This document shows, in pieces, positions 12,301-27,300 of a DNA stretch of 64,000 bases. The stretch is from positions 1,922,001-1,986,000 of the forward strand of contig OW285193.1 in NCBI GenBank assembly GCA_935421135.1. The letters run 5' to 3'. The DNA comes from Bugulina stolonifera (lineage: Eukaryota > Bryozoa > Gymnolaemata > Cheilostomatida > Bugulidae). The first letter of the stretch is position 1; every line of letters begins with the position of its first letter. The notes under the pieces were generated by a model, which was given only the letters and a program-made list of their open reading frames with translations, was not told where the DNA came from and searched no databases. Position numbers and translations under genes: made by a program.

Positions 12301-15300
12301 GAATTTGCAATAATCGTTTTGCATACTATTCATTTTGCTAGCTGTGGTGGCACTGCCTTGCCTAAAGGGTATGCTACATGGACGCACAATTTCTGCGAAT
12401 ATCGCCAGTTTAAAAAACGGAAAACGTTGTTAGGTGCTACACAGAAGTTGCGTTTTTATTATAAATAAAGAAGTTGTCTACTCATTAAGGCAAGAGTAGA
12501 TAAATCTAAGGAATTAATGTAGCTCGTGGACCCACAAAATGATAATTAGGAGTTGTGATACACTTACATTCAATCTCTTTAGGATTAGCCCCTTCACATT
12601 GTTGCTAAAATTAAAACCTCCACTATTTTAGCAATATATCGGAACACGCAGGTTGAAATATTTCTGCTCGGTGAAAACTAAGTTCAACTAAATGTTTCCT
12701 ATACGTAGCGAGCACTTGAGAGGCTTGACTTGAATTTATGGTTTAGGATGCACATGATAGCTTGACTGTTGATTTATTTTTATTTCCCTCGTGTTTATAA
12801 TAAGGATTGAACTTCTCCCACAGTGCTGGTCTTTTGTTGGATTAATTTAAACAACATAGCTATATACAGCTTTCGTCCACGGTCAGTAGAATATAGCACG
12901 AGTTTAAATTAAATATTAAATTGATTTTAATTTATTTAATGATTTTTTTTTATTATCCCAAAAGCTAAACTCAACTGCTAGCACCTTGTCAAAGCTTCTC
13001 AAGTTAGCTATAGCCAATCAACACTCGATTCGCATTTTTTAACGTTAAAAATTTATAACATGCAATAAACATGCGATTTCGCAAAATTTCAACGTCAGTA
13101 ATCGCAAAACGCAAAATTTTGTGCGATTCGCATAAATTTTGCGTCCGTTTAGCATGCCCTTTAAACTTCCACCCTGTGTTCAGTAGCAACTTTCATGGTC
13201 ATCACGTTTATATTGTGAAATCAGCCGAATTAGAATTTTTTGTTCGAAATAATATTATGATATGCCAAGAAAGTGTCTGTGGAATATCTGCAGTGTAATC
13301 CAACAATGAATATTCTGACACGTTTAAATGTATGAATATACATGTACATGTACTGTATGCTACCATTTGGTTGCCATGAATTATTTGTTACGGCATTATC
13401 ACTGCAGAGTTTGGGGGTTTGGCCATTTGTTCTCATATGAGCAGTCAGAGACTTTTTCACATCCATGAAAGTACCGCTCCGTGACTGGAGTCTGAACGCG
13501 GGGCCTCTCTATGGCACCGAATCGCCTATCAGAACACTTTACAGAGTACTTTACCACAATACCAGCTCAGCAACCTTAAACATGAAGCTTCACCAGTGAG
13601 CAGTAGATATGCTCTGAGCCAACTGCACACAAGGGGTCCTTGGTATTGTTGTGTCCCCGTGCCGATCCGGCCACACGTTCCGCATTATCACTTACATTGA
13701 CCTACATTAATGCATGAATGCTCAACCATGTCCACTGACGTTGGTTGTACTTACATACTTTTCCTGTAGTACTTCTACTAGCATCTAGTAAATTATCACT
13801 TATGTACATTGTAATACTCCTGGAATTACTGTGAGTTTTGTGGGTGACTTCGCCCCCATTTTGAGCCCATACTAGTTGACCTAGTTCTTTTGTGCCGACT
13901 ATTACTCGGCCTCATTTTGGCTGGAGGCGACCTGAGTTACATTTTGACTTTGAACTGGATCCAGAATTAGTATATAAGTAGCTCAATTTTGCCATCAGAC
14001 TTCAGTTATCTGAAGGCTGTGCTCAATCAAGTGTTTTTCTACACTGAACTGTGCACTCTCTTACTGTTTACTGTTAAAAGTAGGGTATCAGGAACTCATC
14101 CCTGGCTTTGGATCCTCCCAGGTACAATTTGTGACTAGTACCAGAATCCAGCAGTCCATGGCTGTAGTGTTTGACTCCTGCTAGTATATCTGGTTATACT
14201 AGCCAATTCCACACCACCAGGTCTTGCACCGACTCTGATGATTCCAATGGTACATTTGGGCCCAGGGTCTCTTAGTCATTTCACTACCTCTTTGTGTGCT
14301 TATAGTCCTACCAGGTTAGATCTGTGCCTTTTCTCTATCTAGTCACAGCCCATCTTGTTTTGTCATCCGGTTCTGACTCTTTCTCCCCTTTACTCTGGTA
14401 TGTATGTTGTACCTGGCCAGACACAACAGCATTATGGCCACCTTGCTATATATGGAGTGTTAGGGGTTTTGCCACTTCTTCTCATATATCGTTTTATTTC
14501 TGTAAGGAGCTTGTCTGTTGAACAGTCAGAGACGTAATATTCAAGAAAATATCAGTCCTTGCTCAATAGACAAGTTTCTTGCATAGATAACATCATCAAA
14601 TGGCCAAACCCCCAACACCCCTTATATAGCAAAGTGGCTTCTTTTTTTAAGGTTGCTAAGCTGGTGTAGTGATGATGTGTTCTGTCCACTGTGCTAAAGG
14701 TGATTAGGTGTGGTAGAGGCCCTAGGTTCAAACCGCAGTCAGGGACTGGTATTTTCGTGGATTTGAAACGAATCTCTGAATGCCCAATAGACAGATTCCT
14801 TGCACAAGTAACATCATAGATTAATATGCATGTATGTATTTATTTATTATATGTATAGTTGGACACGTGTATATACTTATATGACAATATTTTAGGAGAT
14901 GAAAGTAACACTGAGAGATATCTCTACTCAATAGTCTACCACAGTGGAAGTGTTTATACTACTGTACTGATTGTCAGTGTTGACTACGACTCATGGTTAG
15001 TCTCACTCACCATATTGAGTCCCACTCACTTACCATATTGAGTTCCACTCACTCATCATATAGAGCAGCCGTGGGCAGTCCCAGGTTCAATTCCCATAAG
15101 GGTCATTGGTGGTGTTATAAAGGGCATCCACCCTTATAATGCTCCTGTACTACATCAGTTAACTTTGCTATTGGTGACATGCCTTCTCCACCCCAAATTA
15201 GAAAAACAATGCAGATCTTTTTAGAATTTAGATCAATGCTTTCTTGCCTGGGATTAATAGTGGGAAGTAAAAATTGGTATGTTTTCAAGTGTACAGATTG

Positions 15301-18300
15301 AGTTTCACTCACCCAGCATCATATTGTATACTGAGTGTACATGTAACCTGTTCTTGCCCTTTGAATGACTGAACAACAGCATATTATAAACAATCTTTTT
15401 GCATTTATAGCTCATGTAATGGAAGCTTAGATATTGTTAGGTGTTGAAATACATGCTCTTTGATGTGCAAATTGATTGTTTTGACATTCTGGCTCATACG
15501 TCACATCATGTAAATCATTGATGGTGTTCTATATTTAGTGAGTGCAAAATCTCAATCAATAGAGAATCAATCAACAACAAAGGCAGCTGTTTCAACATAC
15601 AGGGTGTATACAATATGAATGTGCGACTGTTCGAAAATGACAGTTCGAAGCAGGACGTTTCGGAAGTGAACAGTTCAACACTGGACAGTTCGAAAAGCCT
15701 AACCCCAAACCCCAGCCACCAGATTTCAACTAATTTTTATTATTATATTTTTTATTTACTTCATTAAATTAATTAATTAAAATTAATAATCTGCAAGTTG
15801 TGTTCTTCTAAATGTAGTCTACACAGTTTCGAACTGTTCTGTTTCGAACTGTCCAGTTGTGAAATGTTCTGTTTCGAACTGTCTTTTTTGAAACGTCCCT
15901 TTACCATACAATATGTATGTATATTGTATCCAGCTTTACAGCACCTACATTCATTTGTACATGTACATGTACATGTACATGTACCATCCTGCCCCTTTGT
16001 CTATGCCTTTCAGTTTCTATGCATATTTGCATTACAGGACGCACCGAAGTGATGGAAAGGTCAAGGTGAAAGTATATGATAAAGACGATGGATCACTGTA
16101 TGAAACCGTCTTCAGCAATGTTCTGTCAATATTCAACAATGCTTGGCATTTGCTTTGTGTTAGCAAGAGCCCAAACCCCGAGTAAGTAGTGACATGTAGG
16201 CTTATGAACGAACAAGGGACTGATTGGCTGGTTACTCACATATTGCTCTTAGTCTAGTAAATATAAAATATATTGCATATTTTATTACAGAGCTTATATG
16301 GACAATATTCGATTAGGGAGTATCAATGACATTGATAAAGTTGGAAAAGCTAACCAAGTGCCTGATGGTTCGGAACTGGTGGTGCTTGGAGGTAGTAGAG
16401 AGGCAGATGGTTCCATACCTTCTTCTAATGCCAAGTAAGGATGAGCCACTATTCATTAACATGATAGTCTGCCTGCTCTTTGATACTGAGTATGCTACAG
16501 TACTTTGATCATTAAAATACAGTGTTGATCAATATCAGGAATAGATAATTTTGTGAGATGGGAATTTGCTACTTTCGCTGCAAAGCCAGTGAATAGGGAG
16601 ATAGTTATGCTTTGTCTTAAGGTATATAAACTGTACGTTGTGCATCTTAATCTGAATCATGAGCACCTTCTTTGTTTGTTCGCATCAACACCCATGATGC
16701 TTGTTAAAATTTCTTGTTTCAAGAGAGACAAAGGCACAGAACTAACATTATCATCATTGCTTTATTGAATTTTTACAATGCTGTTAATTCTGGCTGAAAA
16801 TGGCTGTTTGCTCGCATAAATGAAACCTACTTGTTGATTTAAAAACCTGCTTATAGTATCCTAAAGCTGATGCGCGCAAGGTGATCAGAGAGTGCGGTGA
16901 TTAAGCCTAAGCCCAGGTACATAGAATACATTAATTCATTTGTTGCAGCAAGTTTCTAGGGGAACTGGGACCGATGTACATGTGGTCAGACAGCAGTGTG
17001 CTACATGACGGTGGTGGAACTATATTTAGTGATGAGGAACTCATGTGGCAATTACGGCAACATGGAAGAGCACCTGCCCCTGCCTTCATGGTAGCACCTG
17101 ACAACATTGGTCAGGTGGGCTCTGCTAGTGCCATCTACACAATACAACCTTTCTTTGGAGGTAACCTTACCTACGGTGAGTGTTGTGATTCAAGTACCGC
17201 CTACCACTGTATGTTTCTCATAAATGTGCCAAATGTGCCATTGGAATGACAAAATTCAATGTATGAAAGTACCGACCAGTATCTGGAGTTATCTGTTTGG
17301 TATTTGTCTTGTTTGAAGTTATGTTCCTAGTGTTATGTACATCTGTATATTGCAAGCAGTCTCATTGGTCATTGCATTTGCATAGCCAATGGTTTTTAAC
17401 TGTCTCGAACAAGTTTTTCAAAATAATTATTTTAAATATTTGTACTCCCCTTGACAATACGTGGGTGCAGTCCGGTTTGGCTAGAGCTGCACAGCATGGT
17501 ATACCTACATTATGGGACAGTGCACTGAAAATTCGATGTTATGGCATTAATTTTCAGTAGTAAAACGGACAAAAAATGTTCTATTCAATAGGTGCTCTGT
17601 ATCTTGAAATCCCTATTAATGTAAATCACTAGTATTGACTTAAACACATGTCAAGCCATTCGGATTTTCTACCCATATTTTAGTGACCCAACTTTCCCAA
17701 AAAGCTGAATCTTCCTAATATGACGTTGCAGTTTCGCATCAAGACGAAGTAAACACCATTATAATTATTGCATAAAATTAAACATTTTAGTGCATATCAT
17801 GCAAAGTTTCATCGATATTAAAGTAGTCAAGAAAGTGATAGACCTAAGCTAAATACATATGCACTGTATATATTGTATTTTAGCAAGGAATTTGTCTGTG
17901 AGCAGTCAGAGACTTGTTTCAAATCCATGAAAATACCAGTCCCTGACTGGGGTTTGAACCCGGGGCCTATACGGCACCTAATCGCCTAGCACAGTGAACA
18001 GAACATGCTACCACTACACTAAGGCGCAAGGTGACCATAATAAGAGGGGTGCCATCGTGTGCAGTTCGCTCAGAGCATGTCTACTGCTCACCAGTGAAGC
18101 TTCCTTTTTTAAGGTTGCTGAGCTGGTGTAGTGGTAGCATGTTCTGTTCACTGTGCTAGGCGATTAGGTGCCGTATAGGCCCCGGGTTCAAACCCCAGTC
18201 AGGGACTGGTATTTTCATGGATTTGAAACAAGTCTCTGACTGCTCACAGACAAATTCCTTGCTAAAAATACAATATATATATAGAAAATGGCCAAACCCC

Positions 18301-21300
18301 CTAACATATACACTGTAGTAATGGAACGTTATATCCTGATATATTACTGCCTTTAGCTTGTGCCTGCAATATGGATCTACTGCCGAATCACAAAGTACGC
18401 TGGCATTGTTTTAAACTGCCCAATGCCAGATGTATCACAAATGCAATCAACAAATAATTATATATTTTACTGTACAATTGAAGGGAGGTTCTAATCACAT
18501 GTCAGTGACATTGCTAGTGTAATGTACAAAGTACAGTTGGTTGTTAGCAACATAGTACACATAGACTGCACTAAGCCAGTAGAAGGCAAAGTCTCAGTTT
18601 ATCAGCGTCATTTCTCTCAGGCTGCTCTTTCAAGATGCTCTAATACCCCTGGCTGTGCCCATGTGCTAAGTAGACACGATCCTAGGAATGCAATGTCAAC
18701 CCTGGTTAAGAGTATATAGTCTTTTGCTTAGGACTGTGCACTCTTATCATCTCTTTCATTGAGTTGACAGTTGCTAGTGTACTCAAAGAGGAAATGAATG
18801 CAATTGGACATGCCACAAACGTGAACATATTAGTAATACTGCGTTTATCCTACATACAGCGATGCCTGCGACTTGTATAACCGGATCAGACACGATGACT
18901 ATGGGAAGAGAGTTCATGGGAAGAACGAGACACGGCAGCTGTCAGCACCTGAAGACTTACAACAAGTTCTATACTAAAGAGACTTCCCACTATTGGATCA
19001 ATGGACTGGATGCTCAACAAGGGTGTCGTAACTATGCATGGCACGGCTATGACTCGACTTATGATCTGACTTGTGCCTCGGGTGCAGATACGTACCATGA
19101 TTGTATTGGCACAGTGCCAACTTGCAGTAAGTTCACAACATTTGTACAATGAATACCCATGATGAATATACAGTAGTTTGGTAAGAAGTCAAACTGTTTT
19201 ACTTTGTTTAGTGCTCATTTCACAGTATTATCTAATTAATAGCGTCTATTGCAAGTGGTAAGACAGCGACTGCAAGCTCAGAATTATCTACTAGTAATGC
19301 TGCTGGGAAAGCTTTGGATGGGGATGTTTCAACATTCTTCTCATCAAATTCTGAAAATCGTGAGTAACAACACTTTCATATCTATTGTCAGAGTCCTGTC
19401 TAACTATTCATTTATTCCAGAAATAATGTAAATCTCTGTAAATTCTTAGTTTGCTAATTTATGAACTTTTGCAGCCGGCTGGTGGCAGGTGGATCTCTCT
19501 TTTGACTACACTGTGCATCAGATCAACTGGTTGCCTGCAACTTCTGTCACAAACTACAACATGGAGTTTTACGTCATAACGCAGAGTAATGTCAAACAAC
19601 TTTGTGGCAGGTAAGTAGGAATAGGTAGAGGGACAGTTCGAAAATGTCAGTTAGAAACAGGACTTTCCGAAAACGGTCGTTTAGAAAACACCCATTACAA
19701 AACTGTAAATTACATTTAAAAGAACACAACTCACAGATAATGAATTATTTTTGGTGTTCTACAAGTTACATGTAGTAGTAAAGATAAAAAAGTATAACAT
19801 TGAAAATAAAAATTAGTTGAAAGCTGGGGGTTTGGGGTTTCGAGTTTCTAAATGGTTGTTTTCCAAATGAATGTTTTCGGAACGTCCTGTTTCTAGCTGC
19901 CATTTCCGAACAATCACAAATTCGTAGGAATATTAGGACACTGGTACACCAGCATTCAAGTCATACATTCATTGGTGTTAATAATATCAGCTCTCACTTC
20001 ATGGGCAACAATATTAACTCTGTCAGCTACAGATCAGAGCTATGGTTTCTTCTTTAACATTATGTTATGCTTGCTTTTGTGGTGATATCGTTAGGTTTGG
20101 ACCAGCTGTTACTAACGAACTAACAACTAGAAGACATGTTTTCTGTGCTCATCAGGTATGTCGTTGTGTCATCCTGTCTTCTAATAATATGATATAATAC
20201 CACTGTTGAGAGTCTGTCACTAAGATCCCGCCTTAACGTGATGTCATTGGCATTATGCCAAATGAAAGATGCCGATGCAGTATGGAATCTTATGGTCCAA
20301 CAACAAACTGGCGTTTTACTGGTCAATTAAAAACAATGTATGCAGTCACTTAGCAACATTAAATTAAAAGTTCCTAAAATAATTGCAATCTGTTATGTTG
20401 CATGAGACAAGTAATGCCACAAATATATCGTCATCCAGTAAAAGTTTGTGACTTAAATACAAAGTACAATACAAAATAAATAATATGCAATATTATTTTG
20501 AGTGAACTGTCTTATCTTATATGGTAGATCATGTCTCTTACCATGGATTGTGTCGCAAAACCACTTATTATGCTTTGTACTCACCTTAGTGTTAACCTTC
20601 TATTTATTCAAATTATCGTATCAGGTTAGTTTCCATTTAATTAGTTATTGTGTAGATGTGCCATTAACGAGTGGAGTCATGACTCTCAATAATTTGGGTT
20701 TGATATTCTTTCACCATCAATGCGGTTCAAATACTTTAGTTGAAACAAATATGAGTTATACACATATTGTTACGGCCAGCCGTTGTTAGTCGGTGTAGCC
20801 CTGTTGTAAGCACATATCCAACAGGACAGTGTTATAGTACAGCTGTATTGTATATAATATTATGGTCTTTGAAACCATTTGTGCTGAGTTAAAGTTGGAA
20901 GACTGTAAAATCATAGTTTTGCTGGTGCTTGCCACAAGCTTGCAGGCAGTAGAATTACTGAGCCTTAAAATAGACCCGATGACTAAGCATGCCCATGGCA
21001 CGTGCTTACTGTACACTATTGTATTGCCTGGATTTAGCCCATTGGCCGATACGTACAACTAAAAAATGGAAATGGCGAGACTCGCGAGCTCTCGGTAACC
21101 GAAGTAGAAGTGTTTGGAGAGCTGGCTATTAACAGAGATCTGGACGGTGATGGTAGATTCAAGGAAGACTGTAACTATGGATTCCAAAGTGAGTGTCACT
21201 AGTAATGGGTGCTTTAGCATCTTGTGCTATCTCTGGCAAAAAGCCTTCAACAAGGTAAAATAAAATAAATTACCACCAAAGCTCTTGCTTTACCTGATTA

Positions 21301-24300
21301 TCTGACTCACTGATCAATTGCTTATCAGATGCTGGGTGGAGTGAATGGACATCAACTGCTGCCAGTTGTGGTACAGAAGTGTGTGGTATCGGTCACAGAG
21401 TTAATGCTAGGAGGGATTGTACTGGTAAGTAGACTCTACCTGCTGCGTCAGAACTCCGGACATTGTTGTCTACATTGTGGTGATTTGGTTGAGATGAGTC
21501 TATTAAACTTCACACACTTTAGTATCCCTTGTCACAGTATCCATGAATACAAGTAGATGTACTCATGTATATACACTGTAATATATATTTTGTCTGCTTT
21601 CTTGCTACAGCCAACTCGGAGTATGATTTGACCTGCACAACCTCTACAGAGTATAAACTGATTCAGGCTACAAATTGTGATAGAACAAAGTTTTGTGGTA
21701 TGTATTGAATTATCAGATACTTTTCTGACATTTAACTATATCAATGTGCAACATACATGTAGCTCTAACTCTAATGTAACTCTGACTTGTGGGATTGGTT
21801 AATTGCTACACAATTAGTGAACATATGTTTTGCTATTCACTGTAAGTGAAAGTCAAAGGGTGAATGAATGTCTTTAGCCCTCTAATTGCTCTATCTCCCA
21901 ATATAATAGACACTATCATACACCATTCTAGATAGAACAATAATATTATGGTTTAGTTTACAGACTAAACTTGCTTTGATTTTTGTGCTAACATATTAGG
22001 CGTCTTTAGAAACTGTACTGGTTCATATGAGACTGCTTTAAATATCCGAACACAGCTTAAGCATTCAGTCGTGACTAATGCTTGATCTGAGGGAGACTCC
22101 CCTTGCTAACAATAAATATTATTACCAGGCACACCTAACCTATCGTTCTAGCTAGCGTTATATTCTTGAATGAAATAAATTGTTATTGCTTCAGATTGCT
22201 ATTTATACAGCTTGCAAGTACGAAATCCGAATCCGCATATTATGCTCAATATAGGTGGTCGGTACCCTCTGGACTACCTCAACCAGTTTGACAACTCTCT
22301 CTCTACCCCCACTCCATCAGCCACAGCCACAGGATCTGCTGCCATCAAGGTTGTACCTGCTACTGACCCCGTCAGAGCTGGTCCTCTAACTGCAGCTTAT
22401 TTTGATGGCAGCTCATCACTAACCTTCCCTTCCGGGGATGAATACCTGGAACTGGTTCTATTTGGTACAATCTCACTTTTGTTCCAGTCAGACCAAGCCA
22501 GCCAGACAGCAGATCTCATTGGATACAATGGTATGGTGCCAATGCCTCACCATGTCACTCTATGTGCTCTATGAATCAATTGAGATTAGAGATTCTGCTT
22601 ACGGAAACCTTCAGGTTCTGTTGGGATTTGTTTAAGTAAAACTTCCAAGTTCTGGTTCAAGTATTAGTAATATGACCATCGGGTGAGATCTGCTCATGCA
22701 GCCTCTCCTAGGCACATATCTGTTTAAGACATATTGGCACCTTGAGACTGTTTGATATCTCAACATCTTTGGTGCATTTATCGTGCAACACCTGTGGGTA
22801 TATTTGACAGAAGCTGTTCTATTTTTGTTATTGATTAGGAGGGAGTGGATTGGGTTTCACCCTTCAAAGTGGAAGTCTGGTGTTCACATACCCTTGCTCT
22901 GGTGGGCATGTGACTAAGTCAGTTTCAGTACCAATCAATGAATGGGTGTTTGCCGGGGTAACATACTCCACTATTACATCTAGTCTGACTGGAGAATCTG
23001 GAGCTGATCTGGAGGTAGGTTAAGGTCAGAGCAAGGTCATCTTTTGTTTAGGTTTAGTAATTCTATTACTGACACTCGGTTTTTCTGAGAAAAAAACTAT
23101 TTTATGAGTGTAAGTTTGCAATTCCATACTAAACATGGATTTTCATGAAGCTCTGACTAGTTCTCACGGACAAGTACATTGCAATAGCTTAGTCTAATAT
23201 TGCTGTTTGCAAAGACGTTCAACTGGTGTAGAGAGACCTATTCACTCATCTTATATTTTATCGCTTTTTCACAGATTTATGTGACGTCCCAAAATGGAGC
23301 AGTCCTTTTATCTGAGAAGTTTACTTCAACCTGTGCTCCTACAATTAGTGGGCAGCTGGTAGCTGGAGAAGGATTCACAGGCTACATAAGCTGTCTGGGT
23401 TTGGAGGAAGATAGTGTGGACTCTGACCAACTCAAACAACTCAGATCTACATGCATGGCCTGTGAGTTAGTTATTCAGTAGGTTTACTAATTCTTAATCT
23501 GCTAGTCCTGTACTAACCTAAGGCTGTGTGCGCTCTAACTAGAAACTGCATATTATATATACATGTTATCCAGTATCATGAATTAAAGTATCTTAGAATT
23601 TAATTTATTTTAATGTTATATTAGTCATGGCATATTCTCTCATAAATAGTATTATCATTCATCGCATAAAAGCTACAAACTTATAATTTGGCTCCGTGTC
23701 CTTAGCTACATGCATGCATGTTTTAGCTTGGAAGATGCTGTTTAAAGCCTCATCCAATGTGCCATCAGCTGATGACAAGAGTTGGGAAGACTTATGGGTA
23801 GATGGTAGCTTTGTTAATGATGATAGTGAGGCTGCTCTAATCAATCAACCCACTCCTGTATTCAAATCTGCCGATGCCAACTCATGGGATGACAACTCCA
23901 ACTTTAACCAGGCACGTGTACATGTATATTATATATCATTACACACATAAAACATCTATAGTAGATATAATGTACATGTACATGTATATTATATCATTAT
24001 AAACATAAAACATCTATAGTAGATATAATGTACATGGGCAGTGACTCCAAGTTACCCAGGTATATAGTGCATTGGTCCTGTTCCACCTAGTAGCTCCAGA
24101 TAATACATGTACACTGTACACCATAAAATATCTCAGCAACAGTGGACTGTCATAATTCATGAGGCTACTAGAGCTGTCTAATGATACTTTCTCTCTGGTA
24201 CTTCCACTGCTTGACGTTAGAGGTTCACATACTCCTAACACTGCTTCATTAACATAATTATATTGTGCAGCGTAAACAGCAATTTCTCTCTCAACTACAT

Positions 24301-27300
24301 GTCTGAGCTGTCGAATACAATCCCAATGAATCTACAACATTGTGTACCCATTAGAATGCAAGTGCACTTACATGTATCTCTCCATAGCCTGTCCAGTCCT
24401 CTGGACCAACTGGGACACTCAAGAGTTTAGTAGGAAATAAATATGTCAACTTGGGGTTATCTATTTATTCAATTTGCCAATATGAATACTTTGCCATATA
24501 TTTCTGTAGGTTGCAGTGGCCATGTTTGATCATGTAGGCGGTATCCTGGGTATCGCTGTATTCGATACTAGTCACATGACCGCAATGCCATCACAAGAAC
24601 GGAGGGAAACATTTATGTCTCCTTTTCGAATTTTGTTTGCTTCACCATGGACAAATCTTAAGACTACTACTTTCACCTCGCCGGCTGATCTCCCCCAGGT
24701 TAACATCCGGTACGAGATTTCATTGCAAGTTATTGTCTTACTACATAACACTTTTATTTCTGCTTATTCCTGGGTTAGTTTACAATATTATTTTGCTCTT
24801 TCAAGCAGTGTTTAGCCTATATGCAGGGTGTAACAAGGAGTAAAAGGAAGAGAAGGCTTGTCGTTAAAATTGTATATCATACATGGCAACTCTCCCGGTC
24901 TCACCGGGACTCTCCCGTTTTCAGAACCCATCTCTTGCAAACTTCCAAACTCCTGCAAGCCCTCCTAGTTTGGGATTTTTGTCAATAATTACTTTTATTT
25001 GCTATTTTGGTGACTATTGTGGACATATAAGCTGACTACCAAGCTAGCTAACTGCTTGAAAGTCTCCTAAATTAAAGTTGTTATGGTGTCAAGTCACAGA
25101 CCCTGTTAAAAACTTGCACTTTGAACACATGTCTATACTTTAATAGAGTGACAAATGTGCTCCACCCACCAGAATTTATTTCCATGGTGAGTCAAACTTG
25201 CTGAAGTTGGTAGGCTATAATTAATAATGAAGTCTTTACTACAGTGGAACTTGCTTAATTCAAACTCCAAAGGACCACCATTTTTGGTTTGAATTTGACA
25301 CAAGTCTGAATTATGTAATCACTTAATTTTGTATACATTACATACTGCCGGACTCACAAACAATTCATTGATTCCCTATCTCATATCTAACCTTCCACCT
25401 ACATTGTACCAATCTATGCTCTGCTTGTGGGTTCAGTTTTCAATTCCTGAGTGAACTAGTTTGCTTTGACAAGCAGAAGGGGACCATTTACTGGCTTGTT
25501 TGACATTCCATGTGAATAAAGCTTTATCGACACCGTCTTTAGTTGAGGACGTCTTTCCCTTTCTATCCTTTGTGCTGCAAGAATCAGAATCTGATAGAAC
25601 CTTTACTTTGTTCTTGAGCCATGTTGAAATTGAGCAATCACCTTTGCTGGTGCACCCCTTTCTAATTGCAGAAAAGTTTTTCTCTTGAATTGTAACGTTT
25701 TAGATGAGTACAAACTGAAACTCTTTTGCTAGATTCTGTGATGTCACAGTTTTGTGTAGCTTCATTGTACTACTGTGTTGCCACTGTTATTGTACTACTG
25801 CGTTGCCACTGTTGTTGTACTATGATCATGTTCTAAGAACTCTCTGATCCCAGGGTAAAATGTTTTAGACTAATTTATTCGGCTTTAAATTTGAACGATG
25901 CACAGTAGCAAATACCTTCAGCTCATCATCATAGCAGTCTGTCGGTTCGACAACGACTGTCTTCACTTTGGTCTAATCAGACCCCTCCAACAGTCTCTAT
26001 TTCTCGCCTTCATTTGCCAACTATTTCTGTCTACATCCAACTTCTTCATACTTCTCTTGATGGTATCTTTGAATCTCAACCAGGGCCTTCCTTAATTTCA
26101 CTTTCCTTTAGCTGAGAGTAGAAGAGTTGTCGAGGCAGACGTTCATGGTCCATTCTCTCCACATATCCAAACCATCTCATATTCATCTGGATTAGGATGG
26201 ATTTCAGGGATGGCAACCCTGCTCTCTTCAATACCTCAACATTGCTGATCTTGTCCCTCCAAGGGATACCCATGATAGATCTTAGATGACGCATCACATA
26301 CGCTTGCAGTTGATCAGTTTGCATACTGTAAACAGTCCATGTCTCAGCACCATACAGCAAGGCAGCCAACACAGTAGACTGGTATACTTGACACTTAACT
26401 CGGATTGGGACATGGTGGTTTGCCCAGAGTCTTCTCCCCAAGTTTCCGTACACCGCATTAGCGTTTCCTATTCTCAGGGAGATTTCTTTATCCAGCTTAG
26501 CATTGTCAGCTATTGTGCTTCCCAGGTATTTGAAAGTTTTACACTGTTCTAATGACACTCCATTGATGGATGCGGTGGGTGGTAGAGACACATCACTCCG
26601 GGACTTTGGAGGCTGATAGAGACACTCTGTCTTCTTAATGTTTATCTGGAGATTCACTAAATTGTCTTGCAGCAGGAGCAAATCTATTGACTAGAGCTTG
26701 GATACAATCAGGTGTGTGAGCCACCAGAGCGCTATCATCAGCAAAAAGCAAATCTCTCACCAGTTTAGTGGTTGTTTTACTCTTCGATTTGAAGTGAGCT
26801 ACATTGAACAGGTCTGCTTCTTTCCTTGTTTGGATATAAACTCCTTCCTGGATGTCCTTGAAAGCTACCTCAAGCATGGCAGACAAATAAAGTGAGAAGA
26901 GTGTTGGTGCAAGCACACATCCTTGCTTGGCCCCATTGCTTACTGCAAAGTCACTAGACATGGAACCGCTCATAGCTACATTTGCCTGCACACCTGTATG
27001 GAGGGCCTCGGTGATACCGATGAATTTATCTGTGCAGCCAAACTTTTGAAGAACTTGCCAAAGACCAACTCTAGAAACGGTGTCGAAGGCTTTACTGAAG
27101 TCAACAAATACAACATATAGTGGCATTTTTTGTTCAGTGCACTTTTCCTGTACTTGCCTTAAAGGCATTGGAGTTTGCACTCGTTTTACCCATGGGTACA
27201 TTTGATGACATTTTTCACCCCTCATTATTTTAGCTGCCAAGCCTCGAAATGTAATTAATTTTAGCTTTTACCTAGCAATGGTGCTCTATATAGATTGCGC

